A stretch of 64,000 nucleotides of DNA from assembly GCA_016169945.1 (NCBI GenBank), contig JADLSH010000379.1, forward strand, positions 2,570,001 to 2,634,000, given 5' to 3'. Below the pieces are notes generated by a model. That model was not told the origin of the DNA. It ran no database searches and saw nothing but the letters and a program-made list of their open reading frames with translations. Positions 26,100 to 62,422 of this stretch are shown here, piece after piece (within the stretch, counting starts at the first letter, position 1; the number at the start of each line of letters is the position of its first letter). The stretch is from Trachythela sp. YZ-2020 (lineage: Eukaryota; Cnidaria; Anthozoa; Malacalcyonacea; Clavulariidae). The position numbers and the translations under genes are program-made.

Positions 26100-26745
26100 G
26101 GGTACATGTTGGAAGATATAAAATGCAGAATAAGTATAGGAAAGTGCAGGAATAGGTATAAAATCAGAGGTATAAAATGATATAGAGGTGTAGAATGGTG
26201 TACATGAAGGTATAGATAGGTTACGAAGGTGTATAAAGGGGTACAAAGGTAAAACACGGTGTACAAAGGTACATAACGGAATAGAAAGGTAAATCATGGT
26301 ATAAAAAGGTACATAGCGAAGTAGAAAGGTACACGATGGTGTAGAAAGGTACATAGCGGTGTAGAAAGGTACATGAATGTGTAGAAAGGTACATGAAGTT
26401 GTAGAAAGGTACACGAAGGTGTAGAAAGGTACAGAACGGTGTAGAAAGGTACAGAACGGTGTAGAAAGGTACAGAACGGTGTAGAAAGGTACATGAAGGT
26501 ACAGAAAGGTGTACAACGGTACATAAAGGTATCCATAGGGACGGAAAGGTGCACAAAGGTACATAAAAGTGTATATAGGCACAGAACGGGATATAAAAGT
26601 ACAAATAGGTGTAGAATGGTATAGAAGGTACAAAAGGTAAAGAGAGGTGTAGAAAGGAATAAAAAAGGATAGAACGGTACAGAAAGCTACAGGGAGGCAT
26701 ACAAAGGTATAAGAGGATATAGGAAGGTAATATGAAGGTACAGGA
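26100..26745. repeat. 10/20-bp minisatellite (GGTGTAGAAAGGTACAGAAC)
   Basis: Alternating decamers GGTGTAGAAA and GGTACAnAAn, most regular at 26300-26500 and progressively degenerate toward both ends. The minus-strand ORFs of 189 and 192 codons are periodic Tyr/Thr/Leu/Pro translations of the array and not genes. Confidence 0.9.
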
Positions 26746-26756
26746 GTAATAATTTT

Positions 26757-27068
26757 GAAACACCGAGAGTGTGTTAAAAAACGAGGGCATTTACAACTTG
26801 AGAAACGCTTTTAACTGCGTGGCGTAGGAAGTGTGTTGAAAAACAAGGCGCTAGCCGAGTTTTTTAACATACTTTGAGGTGTTTTTAAATCACTATAATA
26901 AATTACTTCGAGTGTATGATATAGCTTCTCAAACAAACCAGTATTTAAAGAGAAATTCAACGCGAAAGTCGAGTTAATTTATGGGTGTTTATTACCGTGG
27001 TATCAAGACAACGATACGGTGGTGATTTCCTTTGTGTCTTGCTCATGAATTATTAATGAGTTTGAGAA
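26757..27068 (-). repeat. Hairpin-bearing dispersed repeat, copy 3
   Basis: Reverse-oriented relative of 776-1072, including the foldback arms, the CAAGGCGCTAGCCGAG loop and the terminal CTCATGAATTATTAATGAG. A 60-bp segment (about 26780-26840) interrupts one hairpin arm compared with copies 1 and 2. Confidence 0.75.
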
Positions 27069-28481
27069 ATATATAGATTCAACGAGGAAAACGATCTATT
27101 CAATACTCAAATGTATCCCCATATATTATCAAGATATGAGGACAAAATTATAAATACTTTTAACTGTATTTTTCATTCTATACGTTATTTGTTCTAACAT
27201 TAGAAAACAAAATTTCGAGAAAATACCTAGCCTGAACTATTTGCTTGCGTGCGCGGAATTAACGTCCTGTTTACATAAATTTTTACCTAAATTTTCCTGT
27301 AATTTGCACATAAAGAACATATAAAATTTAACGTACCTTTTAAAGAGTTACTCCAATTACAACTACCACACCAGATACATTATTTGCCCAAGGAATAGTG
27401 CAAAGAAATGGTTACAATTCTAACACCTCAACTCACAATAGCATGAGAACCTTTTCTAAAAATTGTTGATACTTTCGTTCAATCGGAACTGCGAGATCCT
27501 AGATTAGGGCAACTTACTACAAATCTGTTTTTCATCCTGGGGAGAGTAAACTGTGAACAACTTATGGGTGTTGATATAGTGTCGTAATAAAAACATTTGG
27601 TCATTGCTAAACCCTCAATCTTATTTGCATTAGCACGAGATTTTCACTGAATAAAGAAGTACCTATCAGAGTATTGTTGTCGCCCAAACACCCTCAAAGA
27701 AAAGTGTATGTCAGTATGCATATGAGCTAGGGTCCTTGGCTGGTTTTAACTGACTAGCAACATTCACCCGTGTTTTTCACTGACTGACCAACAGAGAAAA
27801 TATAAATCTTAATTGTTAGCTGACAAATGGCGAAACAACAATTTTACAAACGCAGTACCAATAAACCGGTTCTTGACACTAAGAGTTCCATCTCTTATAA
27901 TTCAATTTTATATTATATATGTTTGACTATTTACAACGAATGTTATGCGTTAAAATAAGGACAATACATTGACCATATACATAAATGGTTGTTAATTTTA
28001 ATTTCTCTATGTGCATATATACATTCATCTGATCGCTACTGATTTATATGCAAGAAATAGAATATTTTAAATCGACAACCATCAATGAATAGGGTTTCTG
28101 AATTATTAACTTAGGATTGGTCACGTGGGCATGACGTCAGCTCTTGATATTTCACTGTCAGGGGGGTAATTCATCATAAGACTTCAAGGTAGGAGGTCAC
28201 AAATTAAACACACACAAGGTAGGGTTTCCACGTCCGGGTTGTAGGTGGACACTTCACCCCCCACCCCCCTCCTTCACCTTTAAAGTTTATGTTGAAGGTC
28301 GTCATTCTGGGACTAAGGGTTCCATACCAATTATATGCCATACCATACCATACAACGACTGCTCTCCATTCTAAAATTACACGCCAAGGGGGTGTTCTTC
28401 GTCTGGGTCGAAGCCGTGTGAGTTTGGGTTGCTTTGAAGTGGTTTTTGAGAGGGTACCACATTGTACATCAGAGCGTGGTG
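27069..28481. other. Downstream flank of the PH-PDZ gene; no gene seen
   Basis: No supported exon. The 3' UTR and poly(A) site of the minus-strand PH-PDZ gene should lie in the right-hand part of this interval or just beyond it, but I could not place the poly(A) signal. Confidence 0.4.
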
Positions 28482-28795
28482 GATTTTGAGTGGTGTTGAG
28501 AGGGTTATCCCAGACATTTGGTGTGTGTTGAACCATGGTTGCAGCAGGCTAGGACGCCATCTAGGGCTCTTTAGCTTCATAAGCAGCTTATGATGCAATG
28601 ACACAAGTATACAACACAAAGCCACTAGACAAGGGATTTTGAGTTGGAATGGTGTTGAGTGGGGAATCCTATATTTATGGTGTTGGTATGGTTTATGACA
28701 GAGGTATCTTAGACTCTCTGTGTGTGTTAACCAGAATGCGATCTGAGACTCTTGACCTTGTGGCTTGATAAGTAGCTTATGATGCAATGCCACAA
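28482..28795. repeat. Degenerate direct duplication just after the PH-PDZ stop codon
   Basis: Two related segments of about 150-180 bp each run from GGATTTTGAG...GTGTTGAG through TGTGTGTTgAACCA to AGCTTATGATGCAATG(A/C)CAC. They occupy the predicted 3' UTR of the minus-strand gene. The ORFs at 28204-28536 and 28377-28793 are readings of this repeat. Confidence 0.6.
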
Positions 28796-54647
<25,852 letters not shown>

Positions 54648-54890
54648 TGATGTCAGGGCTGTAAAAGAAAATTGAACAAATGGGTATATGAAGTAATGCA
54701 GTAAAATCATAACCAACACATTATGTAATAACAAGTGAAAAGTCACTAACTAAAGTTACATACAGGGATGTTGCCAAACTGACGTTTGCATGTCTCAACT
54801 TTAAACAGTTAAGAAGGTAATCTGACAAAAAAAGCAAAAACAATAATTCAATCTCACTAAATCTAAAAAAGGAAGTACAAAATATGAAAC

Positions 54891-55870
54891 AAAGATAGAT
54901 AGATAGTTTATTGGAGCTTTAAAATTACAGATCTAATGCTGAATTAGATTAAAACTTTACAAATAATATGCTTAATTAAGAATATAAAACTATATATTAC
55001 AATTATACTATTAAAATGCAAAACCTACTGTATATACTAAAATGCATTGAGATAATTAAAATGTCTATATATGATTGTCTTGCACACAGGAATATGGTAT
55101 CTACAATTATTTCTTAGATTATAACTACGTTTATTTGGCCTTGGCAAAAATTAGTGTAATTTGTGATCAGGATCACTACAAATATCCTGGAAGGTTTTAA
55201 CTGTTTGAGCCTGTCTTCGATCGAAAAGTGTCTCTAAACTAGCTAGTTCTAGTGCATCACGGTAGGCGGTGAAAGGAAAAATTATTCTCATGCCGTGCTT
55301 CTGCAGATACTCCAGCTCATCTGACAGGTAGTAGGGAAGCGAGTTATGAAAGACTGGACATACTCTGTAATGGGACGGGTACATGTAACATAAACAGGGT
55401 TCTGCCCAGGACCATGTGAGTGCCGGGTACCTGCAGCTCTGATGGTATGACCCCCTCCTACCCTGTGGACAACTTTTAAAACTTGATCGACTGGTCTCAG
55501 AGTAGCTAGCTTGAAGCGCAACATTGATTAACAAAGTGCAAAGTGATTAGAGCCGTAGGTCAGACGTCTTTCTTGCTTTGGGGGATAGCTACACATATTC
55601 GTACTGCATATATGAAACCTTTCAAGTGCTGGGCAGAAGAGTCTGCTTTGGCTTGAGTGTCGAGTGGTGACTGCTGAGTGCTGCAGTCCGATGCTGCCCA
55701 CCGTGGGCAGAACCCTGCATAAATAAGTTCCTTGGTTGCAACATTTGCTCTCTTCAACTGCTTGAGAAAATAAAGCCTTGCTGAGACTTCCTGTGAGATT
55801 TCTAACACATGGCAGTTCCATTTGAAATCGTTGGAAATGTTCAAACCAAGAAGTTTAATCCATTCCAAAA
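54891..55870 (-). pseudogene. Non-LTR retrotransposon fragment: C-terminal reverse transcriptase and 3' end
   Basis: Minus strand 55868-55724 encodes WIKLLGLNISNDFKWNCHV and ARLYFLKQLKRANVATKEL. After the inserted element at 55395-55717 the reading resumes with EYVQSF / CPVFHNSLPYYLSDELEYLQ, then TAYRDALELASLETLFDRRQ to a stop at 55151. These are the hallmark motifs of the region after the catalytic core in CR1/L2/Jockey-type reverse transcriptases. The 5' part with the catalytic YADD is missing, and at least one frameshift precedes CPVFHNS. The 3' end has AATAAA followed by (CTAT)n at about 54893-54915, a tail type seen in such elements. Confidence 0.75.
55395..55717. mobile_element. 323-bp CAGGGTTCTGCCCA element inserted in the retrotransposon
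   Basis: The ends are CAGGGTTCTGCCCAGGACC and CCACCGTGGGCAGAACCCTG. The 6-bp word CATAAA flanks it on both sides (55389-55394 and 55718-55723). Removing the insert plus one CATAAA restores the host reading KELIYVTCTRP...EYVQ. The ORFs reading through it are artefacts. CAGGG termini resemble hAT elements, but these make 8-bp duplications, so the family is open. Confidence 0.85.
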
Positions 55871-57250
55871 AGTGGGGGATTTACGCCCTTGTTCATTGGT
55901 CCCATATATATTAAGGAAATTTCCAGCCCTACCACCCAATGATGTCACCTCTCAAGTATACAAGGAAGGAAATAGGGAGCAATAGTTGACCTTCCTCATG
56001 GAAGCTAAAGGCTTAATATAAACTACAATGGAAGACCCGGAAGTCAGCTATGATTTCCTAGCATTATGAAGATCATTTTACACAAATTTATCTGCAGAAA
56101 TGCAAAAAAGGTAATTCAATCTCACCACTGAAAGAGGAAGTATAAAATCTGAAACATTTGGATGTAATGTAGGTCATATTATAGCCGTAGTTGGTGCCTG
56201 AACTACTTGAAAAATATTGAAGACACTTTGATGTTTTTGAGCAAAGGTCTTTCATCAGAAAAATAGAAAATTAGTATTGCCAATTGTATAGACATTTAGA
56301 CAACCACTACTTCCTCACAAACTGCCGTCAGTCCTTATGTCAATATGTATTTAATCATTTTCGTTTTCTTTTTAGCCCCTTCTATGTTTAATATGTCAGG
56401 GAAATTTCTAGCCCTACTAGAATATATCTTAGGTTGCAATAGTCTCCCTTCCTAAGCATGTAAACTAAAGACTTAACATGGAACCTTTATGAATTTGCAA
56501 AAATTCAACAGGAAATTAATAAACCTTGCTTTAATATAAATACAATAGTTACCCGGAAGTAGCCAACGCGACTTCCTCAGTTTTATGAACCTTATACAGG
56601 CTAATTTATCTGTACAACTGATGATAGATGTACAAATACAAAACTCAAATACATTTTTATAGGCAAACAATTTTATGTCTGTTTGGTAAACCTCTCTAGT
56701 GTTTCAATATTTTCACTCTTCAAGACACATGTCTGCCCACAGACGTAAACAAATAATCGTTAACCTGTTGTAGTTTTTGACAGGGTTTCTTTTTAAATTG
56801 CTATCGTAAAACTATTTCTTTTGAATACTAATATTGTACTTCAGAAATTAAATTAGTGTTCACTGTTAAAACTGTTTCAATTTCGGGTTAGAATTTGCGA
56901 CAACGCGACGAACTAACAAGTAACAATGTGCTGGCGGCATTATAGGTAATAATTAATTTTCAATGTTTGAAAAATATAATAAAACCCCAAATATTTTGAT
57001 GCAAATAAAATAGCAATTAAAGCGCGACAAAAGTTGTTAGTTTTACTATTTAAGGCATAATATTTTGTAAGGGAATCCACACATTTCACGCCAATATAAC
57101 AGCTTGAAACAGCCCATATTTGCCGGATATGTCAAAATTCGCATGTCGGGGCAGCAAAATATAAACATACTTTTAAGGCTTTCACGTTGCAATACTAACC
57201 AGATATGCACAGAGTAGGTGGAATAATAAATGCGCAAGAAATTTACTTAC
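55871..57250. other. First intron of the PH-PDZ gene; no exon seen
   Basis: AT-rich. A donor-like CTG|GTTAGT on the minus strand at about 57200 could terminate an alternative first exon. Confidence 0.4.
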
Positions 57251-57440
57251 CACAATTTCAGTTTTCAGTCAAGGTTTTGCGTAAAAAACCCGCCAAAAAA
57301 CAAAATTTGAAGCATTCCCATTTCGAGGTCACCCGACAGACATGCCCCATACATTGCGATAATGCGATTGTTCCAGACTGTTTTCATTTCAGGCGTAAAA
57401 ATATTCGCGACAAATCATGATCATGGAAAAAAATGACCAG
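57251..57440 (-). other. Non-coding first exon (5' UTR) of the PH-PDZ gene
   Basis: The minus strand ends with consensus donor ATTGTG|GTAAGT at 57251. Upstream ATGs at about 57420, 57389 and 57350 give short ORFs that stop before or near the donor, so the exon is likely untranslated with upstream ORFs. Its 5' limit is set only by the TATA-like box. Confidence 0.55.
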
Positions 57441-57463
57441 CTATTTTAGAAGCTCTGAGCTCG

Positions 57464-57470
57464 CTTTATA
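57464..57470 (-). promoter_or_regulatory. TATA-like box of the PH-PDZ gene
   Basis: The minus strand reads GTGCTATAAAGCGAGC. It is located about 120 bp downstream of the protease poly(A) signal and about 30 bp before the assumed transcription start. Confidence 0.5.
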
Positions 57471-57590
57471 GCACTGGACTGAGGTCAGTGAGAGTCTACA
57501 ACAAAGTGACAAAGGCGTGTATAAAGGGAAAAGGGAGACAAGAAAATAGTTTCTTAAGATCAATACACCTCTACACTTATTTGTGCACAT

Positions 57591-57596
57591 TTTATT
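57591..57596 (-). terminator. Poly(A) signal AATAAA of the serine protease gene
   Basis: AATAAA on the minus strand, 46 nt after the TAA stop at 57642-57644. A GTGTGATG-type word lies between the stop and the signal. Confidence 0.7.
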
Positions 57597-57641
57597 GCCA
57601 ACTGATCAATCACATACAATCGTGTGATGTTCACTAAATTG

Positions 57642-58189
57642 TTAATTATTCTTGATAGTATTTTCCACCCACGACCCAAGGACAGTGAGATCAGCATACA
57701 CACCGAACGCATTCGCTTGGGCGCACCCCACACCCCAACTTACAGCCCCCATCAAATACCATCTATTATTCTTCTCACAGACCAGTGGACCACCACTATC
57801 TCCTTGACAGGCATCAATCTTGCCCTGGTCAAACCCAGCACATCTCATACGCTCGGTAATGGTATAGCCATGATGTTTTGCATATGTATCAGCACAATGT
57901 TGACGATCCACCAGAGGGACCTTAGCTTGATATAACCGTTTAGGGAATGATCCTGATTGGTCCAGCCTCCCCCAACCGGTGACAAAGCAATGAGTACCAG
58001 CACTGAAATCCAGACCAGAGGGAGGCAGACAGATAGGCTTCACACGCTCAGTGTAAGTGATTGCGTTGCGAAGTTTGATCAAAGCGATGTCATAGTCGAA
58101 GTTGCTAGAATCGTATTGTTCGTGTGTGATTATTTTCTCAATCTGCATTTTTTGTTCATGTCCTTCGTGTGCTCCAATTTTGAAATCAC
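57642..58189 (-). CDS. Trypsin-like serine protease (S1), terminal exon
   Basis: A 548-nt exon after acceptor CTTCATTTCAG, phase 1. It opens [20 protein letters not shown], the strand after the catalytic-His region. Next come [11 protein letters not shown] with the catalytic Asp, [29 protein letters not shown] with the catalytic Ser, and [20 protein letters not shown]. The Asp preceding ACQGDSGGP at S1 position 189 predicts trypsin-like cleavage after Lys or Arg. The Cys pattern fits the S1 fold, and it ends KNN-TAA. The protease is presumably secreted, but signal, propeptide and His exons are not in the window downstream of the satellite, so the gene is partial here or the exon is orphaned. 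Confidence 0.92.
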
Positions 58190-58204
58190 CTGAAATGAAG
58201 AGAT

Positions 58205-58315
58205 TGTGGTCAGCTCTACCCCTATTTATACCACTATTTATACTGGATAACTATTTCAGTTCTAAACTGTTCTCCCTCGAAGTCCATTTAAGGGTCATCC
58301 TCTACAGATCCCCTG
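58205..58315. repeat. Single copy of the 45-kb repeat unit at the satellite border
   Basis: TTTATACTGGATAACTATTT, TCAGTTCTAAACTGTTCTCC and AGGGTCATCC resemble units at 44800-45570. It sits between the protease exon acceptor and the start of the 9-bp satellite. Confidence 0.65.
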
Positions 58316-58329
58316 GGAACGAGGTTGCA

Positions 58330-61300
58330 CATGCGACCCATGCGACCGATGCGACCCATACGATCGATGCGAACGATGCAACCCATACGACCGATGCGAC
58401 CCATACGACCGATGCGACCCATACGACAGATGCGACCCATACGACCGATGCAACCCATACGACCGATGCGACCCATACGACAGATGCGACCCATACGACC
58501 GATGCGACCCATACGACCGATGCGACCCATACGATCGATGCGATCCATACGACCGATGCGACCCATACGACCGATGCGACCCATACGATCGATGCGATCC
58601 ATACGACCGATGCGACCCATACGACCGATGCGACCCATACGACCGATGCAACCCATACGACAGATGCGACCCATACGACCGATGCGACCGATGCGACCCA
58701 TACGACCGATGCGACCCATACGATCGATGCGATCCATACGACCCATGCGACCCATGCAACCCATGCGAACGATGCAACCCATACGACCGATGCGACCCAT
58801 ACGATCGATGCGACCCATACGACCGATGCGACCCATACGACCGATGCGACCCATACGATCGATACGACCGATGCGACCCATACGACCGATGCGACCCATA
58901 CGACCGATGCGACCCATACGACCGATGCGACCCATACGACCGATGCGACCGATGCGACCCATACGATCGATGCGACCCATACGATCGATGCGACCCATAC
59001 GACCAATGCGACCCATACGATCGATGCGACCCATACGACCGATGCGACGCATACGACCGATGCGACCCATACGATCGATGCGACCCATACGATCGATGCG
59101 ACCCATACGACCGATGCGACCCATACGACCGATGCGACCCATACGATCGATGCGACCCATACGATCGATGCAACCCATACGATCGATGCGACCCATACGA
59201 TCGATGCGACCCATACGATCGATGCGACCCATACGACCGATGCAACCCATACGAACGATGCGAACGATGCAACCCATGCGACCGATGCGATCGATGCCAC
59301 CCATACGATCGATGCGACCGATGCAACCCATGCGACCCATACGATCGATGCGACCGATGCGAACGATGCAACCCATGCGACCGATGCGACCCATACGACC
59401 GATGCAACCGATGCAACCCATACGATCGATGCGACCGATGCAACCCATGCAACCCATACGACCGATGCGACCCATACGACCGATGCAACCCATGCGACCG
59501 ATGCAACCCATGCGACCGATGCAACCCATACGACCGATGCGACCCATACGACCGATGCAACCCATGCGACCGATGCAACCCATGCGACCGATGCAACCCA
59601 TGCGACGGATGCGACCCATACGACCGATGCAACCCATGCGACCGATGCAACCCATACGACCCATACGACCGATGCGACCCATGCGACCCATGCGACCGAT
59701 GCAACCCATACGACCGATGCGACCCATACGACCGATGTGACCCATACGACCGATGTGACCCATACGACCGATACGACCGATGTGACCCATACGACCGATG
59801 TGACCCATACGACCGATGTGACCCATACGACCGACGTGACCCATACGCGACCCATACGACCGACGCGACCGATGCGACCGATGCGACCGATGTTATCCAT
59901 ACGACCGATGCGACCGATGCAACCCATGCGACCCATACGATCGATGCGACCGATGCGAACGATGCAACCCATGCGACCGATGCGACCCATACGACCGATG
60001 CAACCGATGCGACCGATGCAACCCATACGATCGATGCGACCGATGCAACCCATGCAACCCATACGACCGATGCGACCCATACGACCGATGCAACCCATGC
60101 GACCGATGCAACCCATGCGACCGATGCAACCCATACGACCGATGCGACCCATACGACCGATGCAACCCATGCGACCGATGCAACCCATGCGACCGATGCG
60201 ACCCATGCGACGGATGCGACCCATACGACCGATGCAACCCATGCGACCGATGCAACCCATACGACCCATACGACCGATGCGACCCATGCAACCCATACGA
60301 CCGATGCAACCCATGCGACCGATGCAACCCATACGACCGATGCGACCCATACGACAGATGCGACCCATACGACAGATGCGACCCATACGACAGATGCGAC
60401 CCATACGATCGATGCGACCCATACGATCGATGCGACCCATACGACCCATGCGACCCATACGACCGATGCGACCCATACGACCGATGCGACCCATACGACC
60501 GATGCGACCCATACGATCGATGCGACCGATGCGAACGATGCAACCCATGCGACCCATGCAACCCATGCGACCCATGCAACCCATGCGACCCATGCGACCC
60601 ATACGACAGATGCGACCCATACGACAGATGCGACCCATGCGACAGATGCGACCCATGCGACCCATACGACAGATGCGACAGATGCGACCGATGCGACCCA
60701 TACGACCCATGCAACCCATGCAACCCATGCGACCCATGCGACCCATGCGACAGATGCGACCCATACGACAGATGCGACCCATACGATCGATGCGACCCAT
60801 ACGATCGATGCGACCCATACGACAGATGCGACCCATGCGAACGATGCAACCCATGCGACCGATGCGACCCATACGACCGATGCGACCGATACAACCCATG
60901 CAACCCATACGACAGATGCGACCCATACGACAGATGCGACCCATACGATCGATGCGACCCATACGACAGATGCGACCCATGCGACCGATGCGACCCATAC
61001 GACCGATGCGACCCATGCAACCCATGCAACCCATGCAACCCATGCGACCCATACGACAGATGCGACCGATGCGACCCATACGACCGATGCAACCCATGCA
61101 ACCGATGCGAACGCTGCAACCCATGCGACCCATGCAACCCATGCAACCCATGCAACCCATACGACCGATGCGACCCATACGATCGATGCAACCCATGCAA
61201 CCCATGCGACCCATGCGACCCATACGACAGATGCGACCCATACGACCCATGCAACCCATGGGACCCATGCAACCCATGCGACCCATGCGACCCATGCCAC

Positions 61301-62273
61301 CCATGCAACCCATGCAACCCATGCGATCGATGCGCCGATGCGACCCATACGACCGATGCGACCCATACGATCGATGCGACCCATGCGACCCATGCGACCC
61401 ATGCAACCCATGCAACCCATGCAACCCATGCAACCCATACGACCGATGCGACCCATACGACAGATGCGACCCATACGACAGATGCGACCCATACGACCGA
61501 TGCGACCCATACGACCGATGCGACCCATACGACCCATACGACAGATGCGACCCATACGATCGATGCGACCGATGCGACCCATGCAACCCATGCAACCCAT
61601 GCAACCCATACGACCGATGCGACCCATACGACCGATGCGACCCATACGACCGATGCGACCCATACGATCGATGCGACCGATGCGAACGATGCAACCCATG
61701 CAACCCATACGACCGATGCGACCCATACGATCGATGCAACCCATGCAACCCATGCGACCCATGCGACAGATGCGACAGATGCGACCCATGCGACCCATGC
61801 GACCCATGCGACCCATGCAACCCATGCGACCCATGCGACCCATGCAACCCATGCGACCCATACGACCGATGCGACCCATACGACAGATGCGACCCATACG
61901 ACAGATGCGACCCATACGACCGATGCGACCCATACGACCGATGCGACCCATACGACAGATGCGACCCATACGATCGATGCGACCGATGCAACCCATGCGA
62001 CCCATGCAACCCATGCAACCCATACGACCGATGCGACCCATACGACCGATGCGACCCATACGATCGATGCGACCCATGCAACCCATGCAACCCATACGAC
62101 CGATGCGACCCATACGATCGATGCAACCCATGCAACCCATGCGACCCATGCGACCCATACGACAGATGCGACCCATACGACCCATGCAACCCATGCGACC
62201 CATGCGACCGATGCGACCCATGCGACCCATGCGACCCATACGACCGATGCGACCCACACGACACATGCGACCG
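58330..62273. repeat. 4-kb satellite of a 9-bp unit (GATGCGACC / CATACGACC)
   Basis: About 438 tandem nonamers of the form (G/C)AT(G/A)C(G/A)ACC, often paired as the 18-mer GATGCGACCCATACGACC. The left third is rich in CATACGACC, the right two thirds in CATGCAACC and CATGCGACC. The consensus is 11 of 18 G+C with a CpG in nearly every unit, unlike the AT-rich surroundings. Because the period is a multiple of three and no unit variant creates a stop, all frames stay open. The 1410-codon plus ORF and the 1323-, 1320- and 788-codon minus ORFs are translations of it (DATHTT, RPIRPM, VASVVW). A few 1-bp changes shift frame, for example near 59842 and 61335. It is presumably within an intron of the protease gene or just upstream of it. 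Confidence 0.97.
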
Positions 62274-62422
62274 TGGTCTGCGTTTTGTTGTATATATATG
62301 GTATGCTAAGGTGATGTGTATTTTATTGTACTAACTAAAGGTAATTTACTGTACACTTAGTAGCGACATGAGAACCGTATTTTGATTGCAGTCACTTAAT
62401 AATGTAGTATTTCTCACTTTAG

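Noticed and set aside
26055..26790. Minus ORFs of 189 and 192 codons rich in Tyr, Thr, Pro and Leu
   Set aside because: They are translations of the 10/20-bp GGTACA/GGTGTA minisatellite in several frames at once.
28204..28793. Minus ORFs of 110 and 138 codons after the PH-PDZ stop
   Set aside because: They lie on duplicated 3' UTR sequence and their translation is repetitive (HHKLLIK / HHKLLMK).
55288..55821. ORFs across 55288-55524 and 55528-55821 as genes
   Set aside because: They run through the inserted CAGGG element and the retrotransposon remnant; the coding signal belongs to the broken reverse transcriptase.
57205..57420. 71-codon plus ORF over the 5' UTR exon
   Set aside because: It is antisense to the first exon of the PH-PDZ gene and has no domain.
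58102..62334. 1410-codon plus-strand ORF and 1323/1320/788/518-codon minus-strand ORFs over the satellite
   Set aside because: All are readings of a 9-bp tandem repeat with no stop in any frame. They lack splice context, start context and any non-repetitive domain, and they change repeat phase at single-base slips.
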